DNA of 30,256 nucleotides. It comes from an uncultured Eubacterium sp. (GTDB lineage: Bacteria; Bacillota; Clostridia; Lachnospirales; Lachnospiraceae). Location of the stretch: the NCBI GenBank assembly GCA_937915825.1, contig CALGGT010000054.1, forward strand, positions 1 through 30,256, in the 5' to 3' direction. Below the pieces are notes generated by a model. That model made no database searches. It saw only the letters and a program-made list of their open reading frames with translations, and was not told the origin of the DNA. The stretch's first letter is position 1. The number at the start of each line of letters is the position of its first letter. The position numbers and the translations under genes are program-made. This document shows positions 15,264 to 24,754 of this stretch, piece by piece.

Positions 15264-17603
15264 TTATCCATTGCTGCGACGTTTAATATCAATCACACTT
15301 TCCACCATGCGGATCTTCTTGATAATGGAATTTAGCAAGGTAACTCCCTTGGTTTCAAATCCCACCACAATGGTAGCCTTCTCTTGCTTGGTGGTACGGA
15401 TGTCCATGGACTTAATATCAATTTCATTCTCCGTAAAGATCTTGGTAATATCCAATAAAACACCGCTTCGATTCTCGGTGTAGATCACAATCTCCACCGG
15501 ATAGTATTCATTGCTGTTAATAATATTGGCACTCCACTCTGCCTCGATCACACGACTTCTCTCTTCGGCCGGCAAATGCAGCATGTTCACGCAATCCGAC
15601 CGGTGAATGGAGATTCCTCTTCCTCTGGTAATATACCCTACGATCTCATCTCCGGGTACCGGGTTGCAGCATCTGGAAAAACGTACAGCCAGATCATCCA
15701 GACCTTTTACGATAATGCCGCTTTTATGCCCACCGGAACCATCGGCTCCCGTAGGTCCGTTCTCACCCGGAATGGGTTGGGCATGGGTTCTTTTTTCCTT
15801 CGCTTCTTCGATCACCTGGCGAATCTGTTGATCCGAGATCACTCTGGTCTTATCGTATTCAACACGTAAACGGTTCACCACCTGGCTTTCCTTCAAGCCT
15901 CCGTGTCCTACCGCTGCCAATACGGATTCCCAGTTCTTAAAGCCATATTTTCTCTGAGTGGCTTCCATATAGTCGGGTTTTAATAAATCCGAAAGCTGAA
16001 TGCCTTTGCTCTTGGCGTAATTTACCAGCAGTTCCTTTCCACGGACGATGTTCTCTTCCTTGAACTCATCCCGGAACCATTGGTTGATCTTGGATTTGGC
16101 CTGAGAACTTTTAATGATCTTTAACCAGTCTCGACTGGGGCCATTGCTGTTATTGGACGTAATGATCTCCACCCGGTCTCCGTTCTCAAGCTGGTAATCC
16201 ACCCGCACAATATTTCCATTGACCCGGGCTCCCACCATCTTATTTCCAACGGCGGAGTGAATGGCATAAGCAAAATCGATGGGGGTGGATCCGGCAGGTA
16301 AGCTCTTTACCTCTCCGGCCGGCGTAAAACAATACACCGTATCATCAAATAGATTCAATCCGCTCTTTACAATGCTTAAGAATTCCTTGTTGTCCTCGTT
16401 GTCTTCCTGGATTTCCAGAATCTGTTTCAGCCATCGCATGGTCTCTTCTTTTTTCTTCTTACTCAGAGCCTCCGAGCCATTTTCCTTATAGTTCCAATGG
16501 GCCGCGATACCAAATTCCGCCACCCGGTGCATCTCTTTGGTTCGAATCTGAATCTCAAAGGGCTGCCCGTTGGGACTGATCAACGTGGTATGTAAGGATT
16601 GGTATTTATTGGGCTTGGGCATAGCAATGTAGTCCTTGATCCGACCGGGAATCGGCTTATACATATCATGGATGATCCCCAACGCCGTATAACAATCCGG
16701 CTCTGTATCACAGATCAAGCGGATGGCAAACAGATCATAGATCTGATCCAGCGTTTTATTCTGGGTTACCATCTTCCGGTAAATGCTGAACAAATGCTTG
16801 ACACGCCCATCAATGATCGCGTGAATCCCGGCAGCTTCCAGGTTTCGGAACACGTCTTCCATGATCTCTTTAATGAACGTTTCCTTCTCAACGCGCAGAT
16901 TATTAAAGCGTTCGTTTAATTCTTCATACTCTTTGGGTTTTAAATATTTAAAGGACAGATCGTCCAGTTCTACCTTTAATTTGGAGATACCCAGCCGCTC
17001 TGCCAGGGGTGAATAAATATCTAAGGTCTCCCTGGCCTTTTCGATCTGCTTCTCCGGTTTCATAAATTGTAAGGTTCGCAGATTATGCAAACGGTCGGCC
17101 AGTTTAATTATGATCACACGAATGTCCTTGGCCATGGCAATGAACATCTTTCGAAGGTTCTCAGCCTGCACATCCAATTTGTCCGCAGGATAATTTAACT
17201 GGGTCAGTTTCGTAACTCCATCCACCAGCATAGCAATGCGAGGACTAAATAATTCCGCCAGATCATCCTCGGAATACTTGGTATCTTCAATCACATCGTG
17301 AAGAAGCCCTCCTACGATGGTATCCCGGTCCATCTTTAACTGAGCCAGGATGATCGCCACACACACCGGATGGATCAAATACGGCTCCCCGGACTTTCTT
17401 TTTTGGTCTTTATGGGCGTCTTTCGCCAATTCATACGCCCGGACGATCTCATCCAGATCTTCATCCGGATGGTCTTCCTTGACAATTTTTTTCAATACCT
17501 CGAACAATACATCCGGTTCTGTAAAACTAGGAGGAATGATGTCTCTGGATAAGGCACCGGTATCAAATTGCTCGATTAAGCTGTTTTTAACTTCCGATTC
17601 CAT
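15264..17603 (-). CDS. relA: Bifunctional (p)ppGpp synthetase/hydrolase, Rel
   Basis: A 779-residue full-length RelA/SpoT homologue that makes and degrades (p)ppGpp in the stringent response. Domains in order: HD hydrolase (H78 in LIHP, H102-D103 in LLHDVIEDT, and KLADRLHNLRTL), synthetase (about 260-375, with KYQSLHTTL), TGS (about 420-480), a Cys-containing zinc-finger region (RFSRCCNPVPGD, later HRSDC), and a C-terminal ACT domain. The synthetase has R321-I-K-D324, the RxKD motif of bifunctional Rel enzymes; monofunctional RelA has ExDD. The ATG has a strong AAAGGAGG 8 bases upstream, behind a near-consensus promoter at 17652-17680. It is the first gene of the run that continues to galM. 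Confidence 0.97.
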   Translation of the reverse strand: MESEVKNSLIEQFDTGALSRDIIPPSFTEPDVLFEVLKKIVKEDHPDEDLDEIVRAYELAKDAHKDQKRKSGEPYLIHPVCVAIILAQLKMDRDTIVGGLLHDVIEDTKYSEDDLAELFSPRIAMLVDGVTKLTQLNYPADKLDVQAENLRKMFIAMAKDIRVIIIKLADRLHNLRTLQFMKPEKQIEKARETLDIYSPLAERLGISKLKVELDDLSFKYLKPKEYEELNERFNNLRVEKETFIKEIMEDVFRNLEAAGIHAIIDGRVKHLFSIYRKMVTQNKTLDQIYDLFAIRLICDTEPDCYTALGIIHDMYKPIPGRIKDYIAMPKPNKYQSLHTTLISPNGQPFEIQIRTKEMHRVAEFGIAAHWNYKENGSEALSKKKKEETMRWLKQILEIQEDNEDNKEFLSIVKSGLNLFDDTVYCFTPAGEVKSLPAGSTPIDFAYAIHSAVGNKMVGARVNGNIVRVDYQLENGDRVEIITSNNSNGPSRDWLKIIKSSQAKSKINQWFRDEFKEENIVRGKELLVNYAKSKGIQLSDLLKPDYMEATQRKYGFKNWESVLAAVGHGGLKESQVVNRLRVEYDKTRVISDQQIRQVIEEAKEKRTHAQPIPGENGPTGADGSGGHKSGIIVKGLDDLAVRFSRCCNPVPGDEIVGYITRGRGISIHRSDCVNMLHLPAEERSRVIEAEWSANIINSNEYYPVEIVIYTENRSGVLLDITKIFTENEIDIKSMDIRTTKQEKATIVVGFETKGVTLLNSIIKKIRMVESVIDIKRRSNG

Positions 17604-17651
17604 CGTTCATTCCTCCTTTTCTTCTAGGTTGATTCATTTATTGTATCCTAT

Positions 17652-17680
17652 ATTATATCCAAATTATTTATAAAATGCAA
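17652..17680 (-). promoter_or_regulatory. SigA-type promoter of the rel operon
   Basis: On the minus strand TTGCAT (17680-17675), a 17-base spacer and TATAAT (17657-17652). The -35 starts only 13 bases past the stop of the upstream NlpC/P60-like gene, and I see no terminator between, so read-through from yitJ could add to rel transcription. Confidence 0.8.
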
Positions 17681-17692
17681 GACGCTAGCCTT

Positions 17693-19030
17693 TTATTTAT
17701 ACGTTCTCATGATGATATATCCGCCGCAATAGCGGTTATCCACCCGATTCGCCCATTTTTCACATAGGATCGGTTTCCCGGACGCATCCACACCGGTCAC
17801 CCCATAACCCACAAACATCTCCACGTGATAGATCCCCAGATATCGTCCATTTTTAGCACCGGGCTCAAACATTAGATCCCCGGGCAGGAACAATTGATTC
17901 TGAATCTGCTGAAAGGTATACTTCTTAGCGATCCGCTTTCCATGGCGGGCACACCATTTGCAAATACTGGCAGCCACCGGGGCATATCTACGGTCTCCAA
18001 AGGTGATCCCCTTTGTCTTATAGGCCAGCCAAACCAGGGAACTGCAATCGTAATATTTTTTCTGCATCCGTTTGGGCTGGCTGTATTTACGGGTCTTCCC
18101 AATGTGCTTGGCTGTTTTGATCACCTTTAACATCTTCTTGCTTACCACATTCACCGCGCAAGCCAGGGTCTCTCCCTTTACTTTCGCGGTAACGATGGCA
18201 CACCCGGTTTTTTTGCATTTCACGTTTCCCGTGGAAGAAACCGACAAGATCTTCTTACTACTCTTCCATTGGATCGGATCCGAAACGCCGGTCACCTTCA
18301 ACTGAAGGGAGCGTCCTTTTTGAACCAGGGCCGTGGATCGATTGATCTTGATCTTCTTAATACTCACAGGAATGGAAAAGGTCTTTCCATTCAGGGTCAG
18401 ATTGATGACATCCTCGCCAAATCCCGCAAGATACAGCTTCAAATGATTGTTCTCAACAAAATCCGCATAGGCGATCATTTTTCCGTTGGAAGTGGTGGCA
18501 TAAACGGAACAATTGGTGTTATTTAACTCCGTCGTACTTTGAATGTAAAGATCTTTGATCTGGCTATAAGCGGTTGTTACCTTTTGGCTGGAATAATACC
18601 CGGAAATCGCTTCTGTATCCAGGGTGACATCGGTCATATCCACGGATATTTCCACGGTAAATCTTAGCTGGATTACCGTTTCTCCCTCTGAATTGTATCC
18701 AGTCGCTAAGATCTGAACCTCTCCTAGCTCCTTGGCTTCATAAGCTCCCGTATCCTCCACCAGGGTAAAGCATTGAGAGTTAGAGATGGATTGGATGGTA
18801 TATTTCCAATTGGCTACGTCCTCAAATCCCTGGGAGTATTTCATGGAGATCACCCCATAATCCCCGGGGGACAACTGAATCTCCTCATCGGTTACTTCCA
18901 GGCTGATCGCCTTTTCCGCGGCTTTTATGACCCCGGAGATCCGAAAGCATGTAAGAACACATGCCAGGATCAGGATCAAATGGAATCCAGCCATTTTGAC
19001 AGCACTTCGAAACTTGAAATCATTTTCCAT
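17693..19030 (-). CDS. Secreted NlpC/P60-like protein with Ig-like domain
   Basis: A 445-residue protein. A hydrophobic segment at 15-35 acts as signal peptide or membrane anchor. Residues about 40-225 are beta-rich repeats of unknown type. Residues about 226-297 are a Big_2-like Ig domain (LVQKGRSLQLKVTG, then SSTGNVKCKKTG). Residues about 305-445 look like an NlpC/P60 cysteine peptidase or amidase: C329 in YDCSSLVW, FLPGDLMFE at 381-389, and H402 in YHVEMFVGYG. Such enzymes cut peptidoglycan stem peptides; here the substrate is inferred. The ATG overlaps the end of the yitJ-like gene by 11 bases and has AAAGGAGG 6 bases upstream, so the two are translated from one message. The paralogy of its Ig domain with the lysine-rich modules elsewhere is weaker. 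Confidence 0.82.
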   Translation of the reverse strand: MENDFKFRSAVKMAGFHLILILACVLTCFRISGVIKAAEKAISLEVTDEEIQLSPGDYGVISMKYSQGFEDVANWKYTIQSISNSQCFTLVEDTGAYEAKELGEVQILATGYNSEGETVIQLRFTVEISVDMTDVTLDTEAISGYYSSQKVTTAYSQIKDLYIQSTTELNNTNCSVYATTSNGKMIAYADFVENNHLKLYLAGFGEDVINLTLNGKTFSIPVSIKKIKINRSTALVQKGRSLQLKVTGVSDPIQWKSSKKILSVSSTGNVKCKKTGCAIVTAKVKGETLACAVNVVSKKMLKVIKTAKHIGKTRKYSQPKRMQKKYYDCSSLVWLAYKTKGITFGDRRYAPVAASICKWCARHGKRIAKKYTFQQIQNQLFLPGDLMFEPGAKNGRYLGIYHVEMFVGYGVTGVDASGKPILCEKWANRVDNRYCGGYIIMRTYK

Positions 19031-20816
19031 GATCTTCCTCCTTTTTTATAATCCGATCTAACAAATACACCCGGTTAAAAGGAAATGAAAAATAATACCC
19101 ATCCACAAAGTCCTCGGTTTTTCGGATCATCTCTCTTGCGATTTCTACCCCCACACGTTCTCCCTCTGCCTTACTCATGTTTTCCCCGTAACGGTCAACG
19201 ATCTCATCGGTAACCGGGATGCTTGCGATTTCATTTTTCATGAACAAGGCGTTCTTTCGACTGATCAGGGGCATAATTCCGCAAAGGATCGTTGCGCCGG
19301 TCTTTTCCTTAATCTCCTGAATCCGTTCCACGTCAACATTGGAAAAAGCCGGCTGGGTAAAGAAGAATTTGGCACCTAAGTCCATTTTTTTCTGAACCCT
19401 TGTGATCTCTCTTTCAAATTTTCTTCTGCCCTGATTAATGGCACCGCCAAAGATCAGGGGATTGTTAGAAAAAAGCTCTTCATTCATGTCTCCTAAGATT
19501 CTCATAAATCCGGTGGAATCAAAATTAAAGACACCCTTAATATCCTGCCTGGATATGGAGGGGATCGGATCTCCCGTTACCACGAGAAAATCTCGGATTC
19601 CATTTAAGTACGCTCCCATGACCAGGGAACGGATGGCAATGGCATTCTTATCTCGACAGCACATGTGAGGCATTACCGTCATATTGGTTTCCGTCTTTAC
19701 CTTGGTAGCCATTAAGATGGAGTCCACCCGGGTCCTACCGGAAGGAGAATCCGGAAATGTTAATACATCCACATGATTTTTCTTTAAACGGTTGGCTGCG
19801 TCCAATAAATCCGCATCGACAATATTCAAAGGCGGGATTAATTCTACCGCTATTAATTTTTTCTTTTTCCGTTGGCCGTCCGCCTCATACAGAAATCCTC
19901 CGGACATCCCCCGGATCCGCTGTTTCTCGGAGAAATTCAGCCGTTTTGGCTCACAAACCTGTTTTTTCGGGATTTCTTTGGTCAATTCCCAAATATAAGA
20001 AGGATTGGTCCCGCAGCATCCTCCCACAAAATCAATGGATACCTGTTCCACCAAATGCTTCATCCGCAAGGAATAGTACTCCGGATGATTGGAGTATTCC
20101 ATATGGGTACGACGACGTTTGGGGTATCCGGCGTTGGGGAGGGCAGCAATCTTCTTATCCACCGGCAATTCAATGGTTTGTAAAAACTCACTCATATGAG
20201 TGGGTCCTACGCCGCAATTGAATCCCACCACGTCAATCCTCTCTACCTGTGAGGCCTCTTTTAATAATTCCTCTCCGCGATATCCCATGGCGGAATACCC
20301 GAACTGATTCATACTGAATAAAACCATTACATAGGGATTGGGATCCTGAAGTTCTTCAATAACCGGTTGGATCGTTTTAAAGTCCGATAAGGTCTCAAAA
20401 TTAATTCCGTCAACACCCTCGTCCAGCATGATCTGCACGATTTGGCGATATTCTTCCGTTATATCCTCTTCCTCCATGGTATCATCATAGGGAATGGGAC
20501 CAATATCCCCCAGTAAAAAAGCTGTCCCTCCATATTCGGAGATTGCAGCTTTTCCGCACTGTATTCCGGCTCGAATATTTCTTTCTACCTGTTCAAAATT
20601 CGGATGCAATAAACCGGTATTCGAGGAAAATGTATTGGTCCGGATCACCCGGGCTCCAGCCTTTAAATACTCTTTATGTATTTCTTTTACCTTATCCGGC
20701 GCCAAAATATTCGCTTCCTCCGGCAAACCGACCCAGGCAAATCGTTCAGAAAAATAGGTCCCAAACGCGCCATCCATAATACATCGGTTCTTTTCAACGT
20801 AATCTCGAATTTGCAT
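19020..20816 (-). CDS. yitJ: Bifunctional homocysteine S-methyltransferase / 5,10-methylenetetrahydrofolate reductase (YitJ type)
   Basis: A 598-residue cytosolic fusion. Residues 1 to about 285 are a homocysteine S-methyltransferase: DGAFGT near the start, with zinc ligands C201 (VGFNCG) and C267-C268 (VGGCCGTNP). Residues about 318-598 are a MetF-type methylene-THF reductase (AVELIPPL, then VTGDPIP and FFTQPAFS). Together they would make methyl-THF and pass its methyl to homocysteine to give methionine, as in Bacillus YitJ. The methyl donor is not certain. The promoter at 20851-20879 is only about 30 bases from the ATG, leaving no room for an S-box riboswitch. It overlaps the downstream NlpC/P60-like gene by 11 bases. 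Confidence 0.93.
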   Translation of the reverse strand: MQIRDYVEKNRCIMDGAFGTYFSERFAWVGLPEEANILAPDKVKEIHKEYLKAGARVIRTNTFSSNTGLLHPNFEQVERNIRAGIQCGKAAISEYGGTAFLLGDIGPIPYDDTMEEEDITEEYRQIVQIMLDEGVDGINFETLSDFKTIQPVIEELQDPNPYVMVLFSMNQFGYSAMGYRGEELLKEASQVERIDVVGFNCGVGPTHMSEFLQTIELPVDKKIAALPNAGYPKRRRTHMEYSNHPEYYSLRMKHLVEQVSIDFVGGCCGTNPSYIWELTKEIPKKQVCEPKRLNFSEKQRIRGMSGGFLYEADGQRKKKKLIAVELIPPLNIVDADLLDAANRLKKNHVDVLTFPDSPSGRTRVDSILMATKVKTETNMTVMPHMCCRDKNAIAIRSLVMGAYLNGIRDFLVVTGDPIPSISRQDIKGVFNFDSTGFMRILGDMNEELFSNNPLIFGGAINQGRRKFEREITRVQKKMDLGAKFFFTQPAFSNVDVERIQEIKEKTGATILCGIMPLISRKNALFMKNEIASIPVTDEIVDRYGENMSKAEGERVGVEIAREMIRKTEDFVDGYYFSFPFNRVYLLDRIIKKEEDHGK

Positions 20817-20850
20817 GTCATCATCCTTTTCTATAAAACCTATGTTTATT

Positions 20851-20879
20851 ATTATCCTATTTTTTCCCCCATTTGTAAA
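20851..20879 (-). promoter_or_regulatory. SigA-type promoter for the yitJ-like gene
   Basis: On the minus strand TTTACA (20879-20874), 17 bases, GATAAT (20856-20851). The short leader has an AAGGATGATGAC ribosome site region before the ATG at 20816. Confidence 0.7.
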
Positions 20880-20901
20880 GGTTTTTCCGAAAAAAGTTAC
20901 G

Positions 20902-20931
20902 AAAAAAGCCCCTCCCGAACCGAATCGGGAG
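20902..20931 (-). terminator. Intrinsic terminator after the SGNH esterase gene
   Basis: CTCCCGA (20912-20918) and TCGGGAG (20925-20931) form a stem around ACCGAA. The minus strand continues with GGGC and six T (20907-20902). It lies 53 bases after the SGNH stop and upstream of the yitJ promoter. Confidence 0.85.
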
Positions 20932-20983
20932 AGACTCTCTTCTGATCTAAGTAGAATTGATAAGATCTTACATGATTCAGGGA

Positions 20984-23900
20984 TTAGTTATATCCCATGG
21001 CCAAAACCGTAAATTCTTTCGCGGAGGAGCCATCTGCCATCTTGATCTCAATGTCATGAGTGGCTACGGTGTCATCACTGAAGCAAAGTACCGTTTCCGC
21101 ATTGTTCCAGCCCGATGTGTTATATCCATTCATGGTGTTGGTCTTTTCACCATCTACGTATAACTCAGCCGTTCCGGTTGACGCGGAACTGGAATACTTA
21201 AATGCGATCATAAAGTTCTTACATTGAACTTTCATGGTCATGGAATCCGATCCACTTGTGGTGGTATGCATCCAGTTGGTAGGGAATTTCGCATCCTTCG
21301 TTCCATATAGATAATTTCCGGTTGCTGCATCCACACCATCAAATCCGCCTTTGTCAAAGGATACTAAGGTTCCTTCTTCTAACAGATCCTCAATGGTATC
21401 CGGATTGATCAGTTTGGTTCCTTCAAACGCATCGGTATTCTTAGCAGTAGGAAGAGCTACATCTTCCTCAGTTTCTTCCGCTGCGATGGTATCAAACAGG
21501 TTCATGATACAATCGGATGTTAATTGATATCCTTCATTGGTCGGATGATATTGATCCGAGAAATACCATTTATAGAAACCGGGTACTTTCTGTTGCTCGG
21601 TTTTTGTAACCGCATTTTTCATACTGATCATCGGTAAGTCATAGTATGTACCGTAAGGAATATACGTATCCTGCATATTCCACATATCACGGAATACAGA
21701 GAACATTAAGACAACCGCTGCTCCATCCTTTAACGCTCTACGGATCAAGCCCTCATAAGCGCCTCCGTTTGTACATTCTCCGGAATCGTTCACGGCAAAT
21801 TCAATAAATAGAATATCCGGAGCGTTTCCGTTATTTCTAGCCAATACATCTCTTTCATAACGGATGGAACCAAGGGACGAAGGTGTACCGCTCATGCCGG
21901 CATTGATAAATTTACAATTCTCACTTCCGTATTTTCCCTTAAATGTATCAAAGGACTTCTCTGCATAGCAGTTGCTATTCGGACTTGCCCCCTGCCCTTC
22001 AGTTACGGACCCGCCGATGTACGCAAATGTTACCGCGTCGCCATTCTGGGCTTTCGCCAATACATTCTTAATCCTTGCGTTATTACCGGTAGAGATTAAG
22101 GAATCCTGTACCACGATGTCATGGGTTTCTGTGGAAAGTTCATAATCCGGAACAAATACAGCCCCTTCGGGATAGGAAATCTCAATGTTGTCAATTCGTA
22201 AATCCTGAATGTTCGAATTATAGGTCGCGGCCTTGAAGAACAGGTAATCTGCATCACCGGTGGACTCTAATTCATAGACAACATCAAAATATCCATCCGC
22301 CGTAAAACTATCACATCTATCTTCTGTAAAGAAGAACAATCCATCCGTCGGCGTCAGTGTATTCGCACCTCCGTCCACTAACCAACTCCGAAATCCTTGA
22401 TTTCCTTTGTTGTAACCGGACAAATGTACACTGACCTTTTGCCCTTCGGAAACGGTTGTCTCCAAAGGAATACCGAAATAGTTTATTTCCTTAGCTGAAA
22501 TATAACCATCGGTTGTGTCATAGAACAACTCACTTTTAGCAGATGAGCCATAGCCGTTGTAATCCATGACTTTGGACATATCTAATTCTTTGTAAGTCAG
22601 ATCCGGATCCAGAGAAGCCTGGGGAGGAGCCGGTGTCGCTTCCTCTTCCAGTTCACCATCGTTCGAATATCCCATCGCAAGAATGGTAAACTCTTTTGCT
22701 TCGTCGTTGGCCGCCATCTTGATCTCAACTTCGTGCTTACCAACTTTGTCCGCGCTAAACGCAAGTTTGGTATCCGCCTGATTCCAGGCACCATTTAAAT
22801 ATCCGTTATAGGTTCTTGCTAACTGACCGTCAATATAAACTTCCACTCTACCGAAATCCGTGCTGGCAGAGTCTTTCAGTACAAACAAAAGATTCTTACA
22901 CATAACGGTAAACTTCATGGACTGATCCCCGGCTGTCTTGGAATGTTTCCAGTTGGTGGGGAATTTTACTTTCTTATCACCGAACAGGAAATTTCCGGTC
23001 ACAGTATCCACATCATTAAAATCACCAGCATCAAAGGAGATCAAAGATCCCTCTTCTTTTAAGGCATCCACGGTGTCCGGATTCAACATCTTAATGTTGT
23101 CATAGGCACTGGATTTATACGGAGCAATGTCAGACAGGTTGTTTGCCATATCGGCATCTTTGATGATGTCTTCTTCCTCTTCCTCCTGATCAATGGTTTC
23201 AAACAGATTTAGGATACATTTTGCTGTTAACAGATGTCCCTCATTATTGGGATGATATTGATCGTAGAAATACCACTTACGGAAATCATCTTCCTCATCC
23301 ATTACATCCAATACGGCATCTTTCATACTTACCATCGGTAAGTAATAATAACTGCCATACGGAATATAGGTATCTTGCATATTCCATTCGGTAGGGAATA
23401 CAGAGAACATTAAGATCACAGCTGCGCCGTTCATCAACGCATGACGGATCAACCCTTCATAGGAACCACCGTATGTGCACTCACCGGAGTCATTTACAGC
23501 AAATTCCACAAATAACAGATCCGGCTCCTGACCATTGTTTACATCCAGGATATCTTTCTGGTAACGAACAACGCCGAGAGAAGACGGTGTTCCACTCATT
23601 CCGGCATTGATGAAATGAACGTTGCTGCCGGTTCCATATGTCTCAGCGATCAACTGGCAGGATTTTTCTGCATAACACTCACTGTTGGGTTCTGCTCCGG
23701 CACCTTCCGTTACCGATCCTCCAATGTAAGCAATGGTTACATCCTCGCCGGCTCTTGCTTTGGCGATCACACTCTTCAATCTTGCGTTATTCCCAGTGGA
23801 TACCAAAGATTTCTCAATCATACTTGCATATTCTTCCTCCGAAGGATGATATTTCCCATCATCCGTAGGAGCTGCCGTTACATCTGCCGATGCTTCTGCC

Positions 23901-24526
23901 GATGCTTCCGGAGTTGCCTCCTCTGTAGGAGCTGCCGACGCTTCCGTTACATCCGCCGATGCTTCTGCCGACGCTTCCGCCGATGCCTCCGGAGAAGCCA
24001 CCGGGCCTTCTGTACCGGCAGGAGAAGTTGCCGCACTGCTTGCAACCGCCGATGCTACAGCAGATGCTGCCGCACTTGCTTCTGCCGATACATCCGATGT
24101 CGCTGCACTGCTTGCTGCCGACGATGCATCCGGTGAACTAGCATCCTCACTATTGGTGGCCGCTTTTACGTTTACTTTTAATTTCAGTTTAATGGGTTTT
24201 TTCTTATTCTTCAAGGTAAGTCTTACTTTTACCTTAGCACTTCCTACCTTCTTACCCTTCACGCGAATGGCAATTTTCCCTTTTTTCTTAGCGGTAATGA
24301 TTGCCTTCTTCTTCTTCGGTACTTTGACCTTTAATTTTTTAACCTGGGCTTTTTTGACATTTTTGATCTTTACTTTCTTGGTGCTGCCCACCTTGATCGT
24401 AATCTTCTTTTTGGCTAACTTCGGTTTTTTAGCCGCTTGCGCCGCGTTTCCCTGGAACCCTACGCCTGTAACGATCAGGCTGAAGGCAAGAGCGAAACTC
24501 AGGCCCTTTCTGAACCTTTTGTTCAT
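20984..24526 (-). CDS. Secreted protein with two SGNH/GDSL esterase units and lysine-rich N-terminal module
   Basis: A 1180-residue secreted protein, numbered from the ATG at 24526, which has AGGAGG 8 bases upstream; an in-frame TTG at 24532 is not needed. Residues 1-32 are a signal peptide, 33-124 a lysine-rich degenerate Ig-like module, 125-225 an Ala/Ser/Glu linker. Two homologous SGNH hydrolase units follow. Unit 1 has S271 in GGSVTEG, N345 in EFAVND, and D422/H425 in DQYHP. Unit 2 has S840, N913 and D991/H994. Each is followed by a similar beta-sandwich (about 482-621 and 1038-1180). A different beta-rich, carbohydrate-binding-like module lies between (about 643-788). Both triads look intact. 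It probably removes acyl groups, such as acetyl, from plant polysaccharides, inferred from fold, secretion and the xylanase with the same N-terminal module. Confidence 0.9.
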   Translation of the reverse strand: MNKRFRKGLSFALAFSLIVTGVGFQGNAAQAAKKPKLAKKKITIKVGSTKKVKIKNVKKAQVKKLKVKVPKKKKAIITAKKKGKIAIRVKGKKVGSAKVKVRLTLKNKKKPIKLKLKVNVKAATNSEDASSPDASSAASSAATSDVSAEASAAASAVASAVASSAATSPAGTEGPVASPEASAEASAEASADVTEASAAPTEEATPEASAEASADVTAAPTDDGKYHPSEEEYASMIEKSLVSTGNNARLKSVIAKARAGEDVTIAYIGGSVTEGAGAEPNSECYAEKSCQLIAETYGTGSNVHFINAGMSGTPSSLGVVRYQKDILDVNNGQEPDLLFVEFAVNDSGECTYGGSYEGLIRHALMNGAAVILMFSVFPTEWNMQDTYIPYGSYYYLPMVSMKDAVLDVMDEEDDFRKWYFYDQYHPNNEGHLLTAKCILNLFETIDQEEEEEDIIKDADMANNLSDIAPYKSSAYDNIKMLNPDTVDALKEEGSLISFDAGDFNDVDTVTGNFLFGDKKVKFPTNWKHSKTAGDQSMKFTVMCKNLLFVLKDSASTDFGRVEVYIDGQLARTYNGYLNGAWNQADTKLAFSADKVGKHEVEIKMAANDEAKEFTILAMGYSNDGELEEEATPAPPQASLDPDLTYKELDMSKVMDYNGYGSSAKSELFYDTTDGYISAKEINYFGIPLETTVSEGQKVSVHLSGYNKGNQGFRSWLVDGGANTLTPTDGLFFFTEDRCDSFTADGYFDVVYELESTGDADYLFFKAATYNSNIQDLRIDNIEISYPEGAVFVPDYELSTETHDIVVQDSLISTGNNARIKNVLAKAQNGDAVTFAYIGGSVTEGQGASPNSNCYAEKSFDTFKGKYGSENCKFINAGMSGTPSSLGSIRYERDVLARNNGNAPDILFIEFAVNDSGECTNGGAYEGLIRRALKDGAAVVLMFSVFRDMWNMQDTYIPYGTYYDLPMISMKNAVTKTEQQKVPGFYKWYFSDQYHPTNEGYQLTSDCIMNLFDTIAAEETEEDVALPTAKNTDAFEGTKLINPDTIEDLLEEGTLVSFDKGGFDGVDAATGNYLYGTKDAKFPTNWMHTTTSGSDSMTMKVQCKNFMIAFKYSSSASTGTAELYVDGEKTNTMNGYNTSGWNNAETVLCFSDDTVATHDIEIKMADGSSAKEFTVLAMGYN

Positions 24527-24614
24527 AGACAAAACCTCCTGTCTTACTTCTGCACCTTTTCAATCTTAACCAATTCTACTTGAAATTGTGCACATTGATT
24601 TAAACTACTTTTTT

Positions 24615-24644
24615 ATTATATCACTTTTTGTAGAGAATTACCAA
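24615..24644 (-). promoter_or_regulatory. Promoter for the SGNH esterase gene
   Basis: On the minus strand TATAAT (24620-24615) is preceded by TG plus one base, an extended -10. A weaker TTGGTA (24644-24639) lies 18 bases upstream. TTGTGCAC occurs on both sides, at 24586-24593 and 24664-24671. Confidence 0.65.
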
Positions 24645-24687
24645 TAAACTTTTTCTAATACTGTTGTGCACCCTGGTCATATAATGA

Positions 24688-24728
24688 AATCCTATAGGGT
24701 AACGGTGCCAACGTTACCCTATAGGATT
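24688..24728 (-). terminator. Perfect 17-bp hairpin after recN
   Basis: AATCCTATAGGGTAACG (24688-24704) pairs perfectly with 24712-24728 around a 7-base loop, 27 bases past the recN stop. No clear T-run follows, so it may stop transcription less efficiently or protect the 3' end. Confidence 0.6.
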
Positions 24729-24754
24729 GGAAAATTCGTAATTCGTAACCATTC

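Noticed and set aside
20817..20850. S-box (SAM) riboswitch upstream of the yitJ-like gene
   Set aside because: The predicted leader is about 30 bases, far too short for an S-box aptamer.
24527..24532. TTG start two codons upstream for the SGNH protein
   Set aside because: The ATG at 24526 has AGGAGG at ideal spacing; the TTG lies too close to it.
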